The translations under genes and the position numbers were made by a program. Shown one piece after another: positions 1-4,720 of a stretch of 5,529 nucleotides of DNA; positions within the stretch are counted from its first letter, which is position 1, and the number at the start of each line of letters is the position of its first letter. Below the pieces are notes generated by a model. The model was not told the DNA's origin. It saw only the letters and a program-made list of their open reading frames with translations, and searched no databases. The DNA comes from Fidelibacterota bacterium (lineage in GTDB: Bacteria; Fidelibacterota; Marinisomatia; SCGC-AAA003-L08; TS1B11), in the NCBI GenBank assembly GCA_022564085.1, contig JADFMC010000150.1:1-5529 (forward strand), written 5' to 3'.

Positions 1-4
1 CGAT

Positions 5-10
5 TCCTCC
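5..10 (-). promoter_or_regulatory. Ribosome binding site of the next gene (probably nusA)
   Basis: Read on the minus strand, GGAGGA lies 4 nt after the rimP stop codon and only 4 bases from the window edge. This is a near-consensus Shine-Dalgarno sequence, so a start codon should fall just outside the window. In most bacteria rimP is followed directly by nusA, so nusA is the expected gene. The gene itself is not visible here. Confidence 0.6.
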
Positions 11-14
11 AAAT

Positions 15-497
15 CTACCATTTCAATACTACCCTGGCGCTGTCGATCTGATCCCAGGCTATCACCCGCACCTCGACGGCGGTTTCCAGTTCGATCCCAT
101 CACTGCCTGCGTTTATCAGCCGGCCTTCAATCACCAGCGGGTCGGCCATTTGATTTTCCGGCTGCACAAGCCGAACCGCAAGCCGGCGGCCGATGTTCCG
201 CGGATACTGCCACGGCTGCTCCAGACCGGCCGCTACCCCCGGCGAGGTCACTTCGATTCGATAATCCGGCGAATCTCCCCCGTATCCTGCGGAGTTCAAT
301 CGCTGTGCCAGTCCCGGATCACTGCGTAGTAACTTACCAATCCGGGCGATTTGATCGAGAGTGACACCCTCGGGCGTATCCACAACAACTTTGACCTGGC
401 TGCCGGCTCCCTCGTGACTGGCCGTCGCCATCAGCAAATACACATTGGCGCCCAGGTCCAGCTGGGACAGATAATCACTCAAATCAACTGCCGGCAT
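15..497 (-). CDS. rimP: Ribosome maturation factor RimP
   Basis: RimP (DUF150 family) binds the 30S subunit in the cytoplasm and helps its late assembly. The 160-aa product has the family's two-domain plan. The N-terminal alpha/beta domain covers about residues 1-88, with VVVDTPEGVTLDQIARIGK near 37-55 matching the conserved 'iD.pegvtldd' region. It ends in the domain-junction motif YRIEVTSPGV (79-88). A small beta-rich SH3-like domain follows (about 90-160). The family consensus near the junction is SSPGLDRPL; here it is SPGVAAGLEQP, a mildly divergent copy. The N-terminus is somewhat shorter than in E. coli RimP. Two ATGs are adjacent, at 500 and 497; AGGA (503-506) sits 5 nt before the second and only 2 nt before the first, so 497 is preferred. 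A strong ribosome site right after the stop suggests co-transcription with a downstream gene, presumably nusA. Confidence 0.9.
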   Translation of the reverse strand: MPAVDLSDYLSQLDLGANVYLLMATASHEGAGSQVKVVVDTPEGVTLDQIARIGKLLRSDPGLAQRLNSAGYGGDSPDYRIEVTSPGVAAGLEQPWQYPRNIGRRLAVRLVQPENQMADPLVIEGRLINAGSDGIELETAVEVRVIAWDQIDSARVVLKW

Positions 498-513
498 CAT
501 AGTCCTATAACAA

Positions 514-539
514 GAAAGTGGGTCACCCGACCCACTTTC
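514..539 (-). terminator. Strong hairpin in the rimP leader: intrinsic terminator or attenuator
   Basis: GAAAGTGGGTC (514-524) and GACCCACTTTC (529-539) form a perfect 11-bp stem with a 4-nt loop. On the minus strand the stem is followed by TTGTTAT, so with the T's ending the stem there is an interrupted T-rich tract, as in a moderate intrinsic terminator. It would end transcription from the upstream TPR gene. The stem finishes only 16 nt before the preferred rimP start, which leaves no room for a rimP promoter after it. Any rimP transcript must therefore pass through it, making partial termination or regulated attenuation likely. The structure is seen directly; its function is inferred. Confidence 0.6.
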
Positions 540-547
540 CGAAGGTA

Positions 548-577
548 ATTTTACTATTGCAAGTACAGATATTGCAA
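548..577 (-). promoter_or_regulatory. Possible sigma-70-type promoter for the rimP operon
   Basis: On the minus strand TTGCAA (572-577, 4 of 6 matches to TTGACA) is followed after 18 bp by TAAAAT (548-553, 5 of 6 matches to TATAAT). Transcription would start near position 541, so the RNA would begin almost at the foot of the 514-539 hairpin. The site overlaps a TATTGCAAG direct repeat. The -35 match is weak and no start site is known, so this is only a reasonable candidate. Confidence 0.4.
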
Positions 578-578
578 G
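555..578. repeat. 9-bp direct repeat TATTGCAAG, two copies
   Basis: TATTGCAAG occurs at 555-563 and again at 570-578, separated by 6 bp (period 15 bp). One copy covers the candidate -35 box and the other lies in the promoter spacer, a typical place for regulator half-sites. The core TTGCAA is its own reverse complement. The regulator is unknown. Confidence 0.5.
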
Positions 579-598
579 CAGTTAAATGCATTAACTGC
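578..598. repeat. Perfect inverted repeat over the TPR gene stop codon
   Basis: Arms GCAGTTAA (578-585) and TTAACTGC (591-598) are perfectly complementary around a 5-nt centre, ATGCA. The TPR stop codon (591-593) lies inside one arm. No T-run follows on either strand, so it is not a standard terminator. It adjoins the candidate rimP -35 box and could be an operator or an mRNA 3'-end stem. Confidence 0.45.
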
Positions 599-1283
599 CC
601 GGCGCTATTGCCTCGGCTGAGGCCACCAAACCCTGTATCTCCGATTTGGTCCTGAAATCCAGCCCGCCGGCTTCAAGTAAAGGTTTAAGTACTTTAAAGG
701 CATCCTGCGGTTGGTCGGCCAAGATGAATCCCCGCCCGGCAAAGACGGCATAACGCTGCCCGATGGCGGCTGTGGGCGCCAGCTTACTAGCCCGCAGGTA
801 GAGCTCCGCCGCTTCCTGGTACCCCTGGCGCCCTTCAATTATAATCCCCAGACCGGCCAAGGCGCCCGCTGTGATCATGCGATCTTTGCCGTAGTCATCG
901 ATGTACTGGCGGAAGTGGCGCTCGGCGCCGGTGGTATCCCCCACCATCAGTTCCGAGCGTGCCAGGAGAAACAAGCCGTTCCCGAACGACTTTAGGCCGC
1001 TATATTCTTCCACGGACCCGTTCAGCTGGGCGATCACCGTGTGGTAGTTGCCCTGGGCAAATTCGATGAAGGCGATCCCCACAGCAGCGGCGGCTTTCTC
1101 ATCCTGGCCGCCGCGCCAGCGGAACACCAGCACTGCCAGCACCACTACAACCAAAACCAAGCCCACATAGCGGGATAGCACACCGCGGTACTCCATCCAG
1201 GTCTGTCGCACCCGGTAAACGAATTCCATCAGTGGATCGCGCTTAAGCTCTTTACGAGTAATTTTCTTGCGAGGTTTGAGCAT
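591..1283 (-). CDS. Membrane-anchored tetratricopeptide-repeat protein (YfgM-like layout)
   Basis: The 230-aa protein has a basic N-terminal cytoplasmic stretch (residues 1-38, starting MLKPRKKITRKELKRDP), one transmembrane helix (about 39-54, a V/L-rich run ended by FRWR) and a C-terminal helical-repeat region that should lie outside the inner membrane. Helix pairs with TPR-like spacing occur around 65-90, 100-130 (ARSELMVGDTTGAERHFRQY), 137-168 (AAELYLRASKLAP) and 176-205. This resembles YfgM/TPR_21 proteins, which act as periplasmic scaffolds near the Sec machinery, but the exact partner cannot be read from the sequence. The start is supported by AGGAAGG at 1287-1293, with AGGA 6 nt before the ATG. 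It precedes rimP by 90 bp on the same strand, with a hairpin between. A longer upstream frame starting at 1458 was not accepted as a gene. Confidence 0.85.
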   Translation of the reverse strand: MLKPRKKITRKELKRDPLMEFVYRVRQTWMEYRGVLSRYVGLVLVVVVLAVLVFRWRGGQDEKAAAAVGIAFIEFAQGNYHTVIAQLNGSVEEYSGLKSFGNGLFLLARSELMVGDTTGAERHFRQYIDDYGKDRMITAGALAGLGIIIEGRQGYQEAAELYLRASKLAPTAAIGQRYAVFAGRGFILADQPQDAFKVLKPLLEAGGLDFRTKSEIQGLVASAEAIAPGS

Positions 1284-1506
1284 AGACCTTCCTGAAATTT
1301 AATTGACAGCTGCCAAATTTATGCTTTTGCGTCACGATCCACCAGTTGTTTACCGTTTTCCCAATAGGCCGCCTGGCGGCACCGATAACTCCTTCGCGCC
1401 AATACTCGAGCGCCAGGACGCATGGCGGCCAAGGATCATCAGTGCTAACTTCATCCATAGGTCTCGAAGCCGAAACTTTTAACTGATTTCCTGACGGAGA
1501 GTTACC
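1284..1506. other. Divergent intergenic region with overlapping GC-rich stems
   Basis: This 223-bp stretch separates the minus-strand TPR gene from the plus-strand transporter gene, so it should hold promoters for both. No convincing -35/-10 pair was found in either direction: TTGACA at 1303-1308 is exact, but only a poor -10 lies at the right distance. The middle is rich in dyads: GCCGCC-T-GGCGGC (1368-1380), GGCCGCC (1367-1373) with GGCGGCC (1424-1430), and CCTGGCG (1372-1378) with CGCCAGG (1411-1417). These pairings share bases and are mutually exclusive. They could be an operator, an alternative-fold leader RNA or merely GC-rich chance. Confidence 0.4.
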
Positions 1507-1788
1507 ATGCTTAGAAGTTTACTTACAATATTCTCCACTGTTTTTCTAGCGGAGCTGGGCGATAAGACCCAATTCGCCGTCCTGCTTTTCGCCACCCGGC
1601 CGGACATCCCTCGTCTATGGGTGGCAATAGCCGCTTCCCTGGCACTGGTGCTGGCAACCGTTCTAGCGGTCGTGGTGGGCGCACGCCTGGCCTCATGGAT
1701 CAATCCCCGCTACCTTGAAGGCCTCGCCGGAATGGGATTTATAGTCATAGGGATATTCATGTTGGTGTCGTTTATCAGGCAGTCCTGA
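1507..1788 (+). CDS. Single-domain UPF0016/GDT1 (TMEM165) family cation transporter
   Basis: This 93-aa membrane protein carries the family signature E-x-G-D-K-T as ELGDKT at residues 16-21, within a first transmembrane helix (about 5-27). Helices two (36-58) and three (70-90) follow. Known members (yeast Gdt1, human TMEM165, bacterial MneA/Mnx) move Mn2+ or Ca2+ across membranes, and the acidic residues of the motif line the ion path. Typical members have two copies of this three-helix unit; this gene has one, so the product must pair with itself or with a second half-gene elsewhere. One-unit bacterial members of about 90 aa are known. GGAG (1496-1499) sits 7 nt before the ATG. The HMA-AraC regulator follows after 22 bp and is probably co-transcribed. 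The family is clear; the ion is not. Confidence 0.9.
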   Translation: MLRSLLTIFSTVFLAELGDKTQFAVLLFATRPDIPRLWVAIAASLALVLATVLAVVVGARLASWINPRYLEGLAGMGFIVIGIFMLVSFIRQS

Positions 1789-1810
1789 AGTCTATTGGCC
1801 GAGGGCTAAA

Positions 1811-2383
1811 GTGACTACCACCTTGCATATTAAAAACATGGTCTGCGACCGGTGTATCAGGGTTGTGCGGGAAGAACTGGAAAATATTGGTATCACGGTG
1901 GCCGCGGTACAATTGGGGCGCGCCGAGGTGATGGCGCCGGAAGCCGGCCTGGACCTGGAGGCGGTAGGCCGGACCTTGGCAACCAATGGATTTGAACTGC
2001 TGCAAGATCACCAAGCCCAACTGGTGGACCGGATCAAGACCACCATCCTCGACCTGATTCACTCTGGTGGCTTGGAGGAACTGCCCTTCAACTACTCGCA
2101 CTACATCGCCCGGCGGGTGGGTCGTTCCTACAACTACTTGAGCACCCTCTTCTCGCAAGTGGAGAACCTTACTATCGAGAAATTCATTATTCTCCAAAAG
2201 ATCGAAAAGACCAAGGAGCTGCTGATCTACGATGAATTTACACTCAGTGAAATCGCCTACCGCCTGGGCTACAGCAGTTCCCAGCACCTGTCGGGGCAAT
2301 TCAAGGCAGTGACCGGCCTGACACCCACCGCATTCCGCCGCGGCAAAGGCAAACGCCGGCCGCTGGACCAGCTTACCCAGTAA
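1811..2383 (+). CDS. HMA-domain AraC-family transcriptional regulator
   Basis: The 190-aa protein joins two parts. Residues 1-65 form a heavy-metal-associated-like ferredoxin fold with the metal motif M10-V-C12-D-R-C15 early in the chain (LHIKNMVCDRC). Residues about 85-178 form an AraC-type DNA-binding domain with two helix-turn-helix units: the first near 95-115 (HYIARRVGRSYNYLSTLF), the second near 144-165 (LSEIAYRLGYSSSQHLSGQF), then the usual TGLTPTAFRR end. The cupin ligand domain of classical AraC proteins is absent. Such short HMA-AraC proteins recur in Bacteroidota and related phyla; binding of Cu(I) or a similar thiophilic metal through the CxxC is the natural reading. The start is GTG, with GAGG (1801-1804) 6 nt upstream. 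Being 22 bp after a cation transporter gene suggests one operon and control of it, or autoregulation. Target and inducer are inferred. Confidence 0.92.
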   Translation: MTTTLHIKNMVCDRCIRVVREELENIGITVAAVQLGRAEVMAPEAGLDLEAVGRTLATNGFELLQDHQAQLVDRIKTTILDLIHSGGLEELPFNYSHYIARRVGRSYNYLSTLFSQVENLTIEKFIILQKIEKTKELLIYDEFTLSEIAYRLGYSSSQHLSGQFKAVTGLTPTAFRRGKGKRRPLDQLTQ

Positions 2384-2673
2384 AATCTTATACTCATAGC
2401 CGAGAATTCTGTAACGCGTTCAACTAGGCCGCCGGACTAACTTTTAATCGCGGCGGCCCTTGGGTGCTGCTATACCAACTCCAGGATCGGGGGAACAGGG
2501 GCCGACCAGCCGGGGTTCTGTACCCATTCTTCCGGCTGCTCCTGCGCCCCATTATCGCCGCCGCCGTGAGTTTCAGGTCGGTATCGCGGTCGCTAACGCC
2601 TTGCGGCTCCGCCTGGTTCGGCTTTAACATCGCCTTATGCGCTTGATGAACATACCTATGGAAGGAATTGGAA
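2384..2673. other. 290-bp gap between the regulator and DUF2231 genes
   Basis: No gene is supported here. A plus-strand frame from a GTG at 2464 (60 codons) lacks a ribosome site, and a minus-strand frame crossing the region runs well into the DUF2231 gene. The one clear structure is an 8-bp perfect stem, GGCCGCCG (2427-2434) with CGGCGGCC (2451-2458), with a 16-nt loop. It lies 43 nt after the regulator stop codon and could help end its transcript, but no T-run follows. A weak promoter for the downstream gene is possible: TTGCGG, then TAACAT 18 bp later near 2602-2631. Confidence 0.4.
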
Positions 2674-3237
2674 ATGCCCGGATTTGAAGCGCTGCTGAAT
2701 ATCCATCCCCTGTTTGTCCACTTTCCCATAGCCATAACTATCATGGCGCTGGTTTTTGAAGGGGCATCCCGCCTGAACAAGGATAAATTCCCGCCGGTTA
2801 TCTCTACCGCCCTCATATATAGCGCCGCTTTAGCGGCCATCGTAACCGTCGTGACCGGGTTAAATGCCGCTGATACTCTCGGACATGACTCCCCGGGGCA
2901 CGACCTGGTGCATATCCACCGGGATTTTATGCTTTATTATACCGCCTTCATTGTGGTTCTGGCCGTGGCAAACTTCATCATTGCCAAAAAAGCGGGCGAC
3001 CGTCTGGCAGGCACTTGGGGGAAAATGTTCAGGCCCGGCTTGCTGATCATGGCCACCGCAATACTGGTGGTGGGGACGGATATTGGAGGGCAGCTGGTTT
3101 TCAAGCACGGCGTGGGTGTGCAGCTACCCGAAACGATGTCAACGGGACAGGCGCTGCCGGGACAGGAACCGGCAGCGGGCAGCGATTCAGCCAAGGTGGT
3201 GGAACCCCACGACGATGGGCACGACCACGTGCACTAG
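2674..3237 (+). CDS. DUF2231 family membrane protein with His-rich C-terminus
   Basis: The 187-aa protein has four likely transmembrane helices (about 13-28, 43-63, 86-104 and 121-135). The DUF2231 hallmark HPLFVHFPIA starts at residue 11 and the second conserved block VFKHGVGV is at 142-149. Histidines at 11, 16, 80, 82 and 145 lie at or near membrane ends, as expected for metal or haem ligands, but the family has no settled function. Residues 150-178 form a low-complexity linker rich in A, G, P and S, and the chain ends in a His/Asp cluster (HDDGHDHVH, 179-187), which looks able to bind divalent metal. The ATG at 2674 is chosen over an in-frame TTG at 2668 because AAGGAA (2662-2667) is 6 nt before the ATG and abuts the TTG. 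It follows two metal-linked genes on the same strand but, given the gap, may have its own promoter. Confidence 0.88.
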   Translation: MPGFEALLNIHPLFVHFPIAITIMALVFEGASRLNKDKFPPVISTALIYSAALAAIVTVVTGLNAADTLGHDSPGHDLVHIHRDFMLYYTAFIVVLAVANFIIAKKAGDRLAGTWGKMFRPGLLIMATAILVVGTDIGGQLVFKHGVGVQLPETMSTGQALPGQEPAAGSDSAKVVEPHDDGHDHVH

Positions 3238-3247
3238 CGCAATCGCA

Positions 3248-3281
3248 CTGATCCCTTGATATAGTGGCGGGAAGGGATCGG
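3248..3281. terminator. Stem-loop between convergent genes, possible two-way terminator
   Basis: CTGATCCCTT (3248-3257) pairs with AAGGGATCGG (3272-3281) in a 10-bp stem with one wobble pair and a 14-nt loop. It sits in the 65-bp gap between the ends of the DUF2231 gene (plus) and the EAL-HDOD gene (minus), where a shared terminator is expected. Neither strand has a T-run after the stem, so the support is position and symmetry only. Confidence 0.4.
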
Positions 3282-3302
3282 AGTAGGCCGGCTGTTTGAC
3301 CG

Positions 3303-4529
3303 CTAGTCGCTCTGCTGTTCGCCGAGAAAGATGGTCTGGGTCCAGTCCAGGGCTTCAAAGTAGAGGTCCGGCACCTCCTCTTCCGGCATGCCCAAGGTGG
3401 CCAAATGGGTGTGCAGCGGGTCCCAATCTCCATCCTCGTAAGCCAGGACGGCCTTAAACAGGTTCTGGAAGGGGCTCTCTCCCCCCAGCAGGGCTGTTTT
3501 GACATCCTCTGTGATCGGAATATCTTTTAACACCTCTTCCTTGGGACGGCCAAAGAATAGGTCGATCATGGAGAAAATACCCATGAAAAAGAGATCGTCT
3601 CCCCGGCTGCCGTGCCCCAGCTTTTTCCCCAACTGCTCCAAAAAACGCCCCCGTAGCACGCAGGTCACCAGTGCCTCTTCGGGTAGATCTTCTCCCATGT
3701 TGGTCAATGAGACCATCGTGGCCCATTTTTTAACCTCCCGGGTACCCAGCATACTTAGGGCGTGCTTGATCGATTCAATCTCGTTGCGCAGTCCGAAGGC
3801 GGCCGAGTTTATATATCTTAGCAGCTTATAGGTCAGCGACACGTCCTGCTTGATGATCTCATCCAGCTTGTCGAAACTGATATCCCCGCGGTTGATTTCC
3901 TGCAGCAGGCGCAGGTAGTTCAGTTTGAAGGCCGGTATGGTATCCCGGTCGACAATCTTAGCTTCATAGAAAAATTGGCCGTGAAAGAAATCGTATTTCA
4001 ATTCTTTGGCCAGCTCAAAAGATTGCCGCGTCACCAGGTTATAGGCCAGCGTTTGGATTCGGTGGCGTCCACACCAGATAGGTATCAGCCGCAGGTCGGA
4101 CTCCTCTAGGTTGGCGAAGTCAACCACAATTATATCGGCCAGTTCGCCCATATCTTGCAAATTGCCCTCCAGCGCAAAAGCCCCGATGGCAAAACGGAAG
4201 CCGTCCCGCTTTAATTTCTTGATAGCCTCCATGTGTTTGGCCGTGGGTTGGAATGCCTTGGTAAGCTGCAATATAGCCGTCTTCCGTGCTAGCAGCCCGA
4301 GGGATTCATCGGTGAGCAAGTGCGGCGTAATTTCCACCATCACCCTTCGCTTTCGGGCTCCCGGCCGATCTACTCCGGCGAATACCGAGGAGGCAATATC
4401 GGCTGGGAGATTCTCCCGGGCTTTAGGATCGGCCAAAAGTTCTTCGGGATTAAAGCCGAAACTCAGCTCGTGGGCAAAAACCTTCTCCTGCGCGGTAAAA
4501 ACCGGTTGTCTGGCGATCAGCTGTTGCAT
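3303..4529 (-). CDS. EAL-HDOD signalling protein (YuxH/CdgJ type) with inactive EAL domain
   Basis: The 408-aa protein has an N-terminal EAL-like domain (about 1-195) and a C-terminal HDOD domain (about 200-390), the known YuxH layout (CdgJ in Vibrio is an example). It opens with IARQPVFTAQEKVFAHEL, the family's standard beginning, so the ATG at 4529 is probably right despite no clear ribosome site (only weak AAGAAC). The E-A-L motif region reads HEL, the usual DDFG segment reads GAFAL, and only VVDF (135-138) and the HGQFF end of the fold remain. Cyclic-di-GMP hydrolysis is therefore not expected. The HDOD part shows QDVSLTYKLLRYINSAAFG (228-246) followed by the SIKHALSMLG helix, and lacks HD catalytic pairs as HDOD domains do. 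A scaffolding or regulatory role in motility or stress signalling is likely. The gene stands alone, converging on the DUF2231 gene. Confidence 0.92.
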   Translation of the reverse strand: MQQLIARQPVFTAQEKVFAHELSFGFNPEELLADPKARENLPADIASSVFAGVDRPGARKRRVMVEITPHLLTDESLGLLARKTAILQLTKAFQPTAKHMEAIKKLKRDGFRFAIGAFALEGNLQDMGELADIIVVDFANLEESDLRLIPIWCGRHRIQTLAYNLVTRQSFELAKELKYDFFHGQFFYEAKIVDRDTIPAFKLNYLRLLQEINRGDISFDKLDEIIKQDVSLTYKLLRYINSAAFGLRNEIESIKHALSMLGTREVKKWATMVSLTNMGEDLPEEALVTCVLRGRFLEQLGKKLGHGSRGDDLFFMGIFSMIDLFFGRPKEEVLKDIPITEDVKTALLGGESPFQNLFKAVLAYEDGDWDPLHTHLATLGMPEEEVPDLYFEALDWTQTIFLGEQQSD

Positions 4530-4548
4530 GTTCTTATTCGGTTGATTG

Positions 4549-4613
4549 GCCCTGTCCTAGTTATGGCATAAATTAATCTAAAGCGATACCCGCGAACAGC
4601 AAGAAGACAGGGC
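4549..4613. repeat. Inverted repeat upstream of the EAL-HDOD gene
   Basis: GCCCTGTC (4549-4556) and GACAGGGC (4606-4613) are perfect 8-bp complements 49 bp apart, and the inner arm ends 19 nt before the EAL-HDOD start codon. The intervening AT-rich stretch holds weak promoter-like boxes on the minus strand (TTGCTG, then TAGATT after 16 bp, near 4575-4602). It could be an operator pair or a leader stem; chance is also possible for 8 bp. Confidence 0.3.
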
Positions 4614-4674
4614 TGAACGCTGCTATTCCAGGCCCAAAAACTACACCTCGGAATTTTATAGTCCGGCCCAGCAT
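4573..4674 (-). CDS. Possible small gene, 33-aa hydrophobic peptide
   Basis: An ATG at 4674 opens a 33-codon frame ending in TAA at 4573-4575. The peptide begins MLGRTIKFRG and continues as a mostly hydrophobic stretch (GVVFGPGIAAFSPVFLLFAG, about 10-29) that could cross the membrane once, ending IALD. An unusually strong ribosome site, AAAGGAGG (4685-4692), lies 10 nt upstream, slightly farther than ideal, and part of it is in the stem at 4680-4704. The frame fills the gap between the phosphatidyltransferase and EAL-HDOD genes on the same strand. No family is recognised and chance cannot be excluded at this length. Confidence 0.25.
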   Translation of the reverse strand: MLGRTIKFRGVVFGPGIAAFSPVFLLFAGIALD

Positions 4675-4679
4675 TAAAT

Positions 4680-4704
4680 GACGGCCTCCTTTAATGTGGC
4701 CGCC
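4680..4704 (-). terminator. Stem-loop after the phosphatidyltransferase gene
   Basis: On the minus strand GGCGGCC (4698-4704) pairs with GGCCGTC (4680-4686) in a 7-bp stem with one wobble and an 11-nt loop, starting 16 nt after the stop codon. ATTTAATG follows rather than a T-run, so it is at best a weak terminator. The loop and 3' arm contain AAAGGAGG, so it could instead limit access to a downstream ribosome site. Confidence 0.3.
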
Positions 4705-4720
4705 CGGTCCGTTACCCCGG

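Noticed and set aside
1303..1331. Exact TTGACA at 1303-1308 as the transporter operon promoter
   Set aside because: No acceptable -10 box lies 16-18 bp downstream; TATGCT is present but only 11 bp away.
1252..1458. 68-codon minus-strand frame upstream of and overlapping the TPR gene start
   Set aside because: It lacks a good ribosome site, has no recognisable family, overlaps the well-supported TPR start by 32 bp in another frame, and crosses the GC-rich dyad region.
1440..1480. GGTCTCGAAGCC, resembling a tRNA T-loop
   Set aside because: No acceptor stem, anticodon arm or complete T-arm of correct spacing could be built around it.
1367..2458. GGCCGCC/GGCGGCC pairs in both gaps around the transporter-regulator operon, considered as a shared regulatory element
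   Set aside because: The same heptamer also occurs inside coding regions here (for example near 185, 3803 and 5467), so in this GC-rich sequence it is not specific to the gaps, and the spacing differs between the two gaps.
2464..2646. 60-codon plus-strand frame in the gap before the DUF2231 gene
   Set aside because: It starts at a GTG with no ribosome site and resembles no known family.
2424..2840. 138-codon minus-strand frame across the 2384-2673 gap
   Set aside because: It extends about 170 bp into the DUF2231 gene, and its product is low in recognisable structure and rich in R, S and P, as expected of an antisense shadow frame.
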